Translations under genes and position numbers: made by a program
Shown: piece by piece, positions 5,057-5,478 of the stretch
How positions within the stretch are numbered: the first letter of the stretch is position 1
Layout: each line of letters opens with the position of its first letter
Notes under the pieces: generated by a model
Seen by the model: only the letters and a program-made list of their open reading frames with translations
What the model was told of the DNA's origin: nothing
Database searches by the model: none
NCBI GenBank assembly: GCA_005240015.1
Contig: SBBV01000207.1
Span: forward strand, 1-5,478
Direction of reading: 5' to 3'
DNA from: Candidatus Odyssella thessalonicensis
Lineage (GTDB): Bacteria > Pseudomonadota > Alphaproteobacteria > Bin65
DNA: 5,478 nucleotides

Positions 5057-5478
5057 ATGCAGAAGATCAAAGTGAAGAATCCCGTCGTCGATCTCGACGG
5101 CGACGAGATGACCCGCATCATCTGGAAGCTGATCAAGGACAAGCTGATCCTTCCCTATCTCGACATCGAGCTCAAATACTTCGACCTCGGCATCGAGCAC
5201 CGCGATGCCACGCGCGACCGCGTCACCATCGATGCGGCCGAGGCGATCCGCCATCACGGCGTCGGCGTCAAGTGCGCGACCATCACGCCCGACGAGGCGC
5301 GCGTCAAAGAGTTCAACCTGAAGGAGATGTATAAGTCGCCCAACGGGACGATCCGCAACATCCTGGGCGGGACCATCTTCCGCGAGCCGATCGTGTGCAA
5401 GAACGTGCCGCGGCTCGTGCCGGGCTGGACGCAGCCGATCGTGGTCGGCCGCCACGCCTTCGCCGACCAGTACCGCGC
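5057..5478 (+). CDS. icd: NADP-dependent isocitrate dehydrogenase, dimeric eukaryote-like type (3' partial)
   Basis: The frame is open from the ATG at 5057 to the window end, giving 140 complete residues of a protein usually about 400-405 long. The enzyme converts isocitrate and NADP to 2-oxoglutarate, CO2 and NADPH in the TCA cycle. The N-terminus ([19 protein letters not shown]) is that of the mammalian IDH1/2-like subfamily, not of the E. coli type. Residue numbering coincides with human IDH1: Lys72, Thr75 and Thr77 in KCATITPDE, Ser94, Asn96 and Arg100 in KSPNGTIR, Arg109, and Arg132 in [12 protein letters not shown]. All visible substrate and cofactor residues are therefore present. The Ala136 in HAFADQY is Gly in many relatives. 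No good Shine-Dalgarno precedes the ATG; the start is chosen because the family N-terminus begins there. Metal-binding aspartates and the NADP region lie outside the window. Confidence 0.96.
   Translation, partial: MQKIKVKNPVVDLDGDEMTRIIWKLIKDKLILPYLDIELKYFDLGIEHRDATRDRVTIDAAEAIRHHGVGVKCATITPDEARVKEFNLKEMYKSPNGTIRNILGGTIFREPIVCKNVPRLVPGWTQPIVVGRHAFADQYR

Noticed and set aside
4143..5057. 304-residue open frame on the minus strand
   Set aside because: It is antisense to the LOG-family gene and spans two intergenic regions; no domain or ribosome binding site supports it.
4939..5334. 131-residue plus-strand frame overlapping isocitrate dehydrogenase
   Set aside because: It is in a different frame from the clear isocitrate dehydrogenase coding sequence starting at 5057 and is Arg-rich out-of-frame translation.
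1..5478. CRISPR array, tRNA, rRNA, insertion sequence or attachment site
   Set aside because: No regularly spaced repeats, cloverleaf, transposase motifs or terminal inverted repeats with target duplications were seen by eye.

Overview
The window is GC-rich and gene-dense, with short intergenic gaps, and every gene looks bacterial and chromosomal. Three things point to an alphaproteobacterium or close relative: a mammalian-type dimeric NADP-isocitrate dehydrogenase, a cytochrome c' paired with a membrane-anchored diheme cytochrome c, and an ArsR-rhodanese fusion beside a cysteine desulfurase. The phylum is an inference. No insertion sequence, tRNA, rRNA or CRISPR array was seen.

Layout. (1) 2-2603, plus strand: a likely co-transcribed trio. 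It holds an ArsR-type HTH fused to a rhodanese domain (5' end outside the window), a group I (NifS/IscS-like) PLP cysteine desulfurase, and a divergent nucleoside phosphorylase-fold protein; the gaps are 19 and 27 nt. (2) 4146-2668, minus strand: cytochrome c' followed by a diheme c-type cytochrome, separated by 75 nt that contain a perfect 12-bp hairpin. This pair converges on the trio across a 67-nt gap. (3) 4147-4340: a 194-nt divergent promoter region with a bulged inverted repeat and an adjacent 10-bp palindrome. (4) 4341-4925, plus strand: a LOG-family (TIGR00730) Rossmann-fold protein. (5) 5057 to the window end, plus strand: the N-terminal 140 residues of isocitrate dehydrogenase.

How the genes may work together. 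In the first block a desulfurase that makes protein-bound persulfide sits directly behind a regulator carrying a persulfide-handling rhodanese domain. This suggests local control of sulfane-sulfur (or selenium) transfer. The third gene lacks the usual phosphate-binding motifs of nucleoside phosphorylases, so its reaction is open. The cytochrome pair is exported and probably acts in periplasmic electron transfer or nitric oxide binding. LOG and isocitrate dehydrogenase look like ordinary housekeeping neighbours. Nothing here is a clear-cut new system. The best leads are the sulfur trio with its atypical third member, and the structured intergenic DNA around the cytochrome genes.
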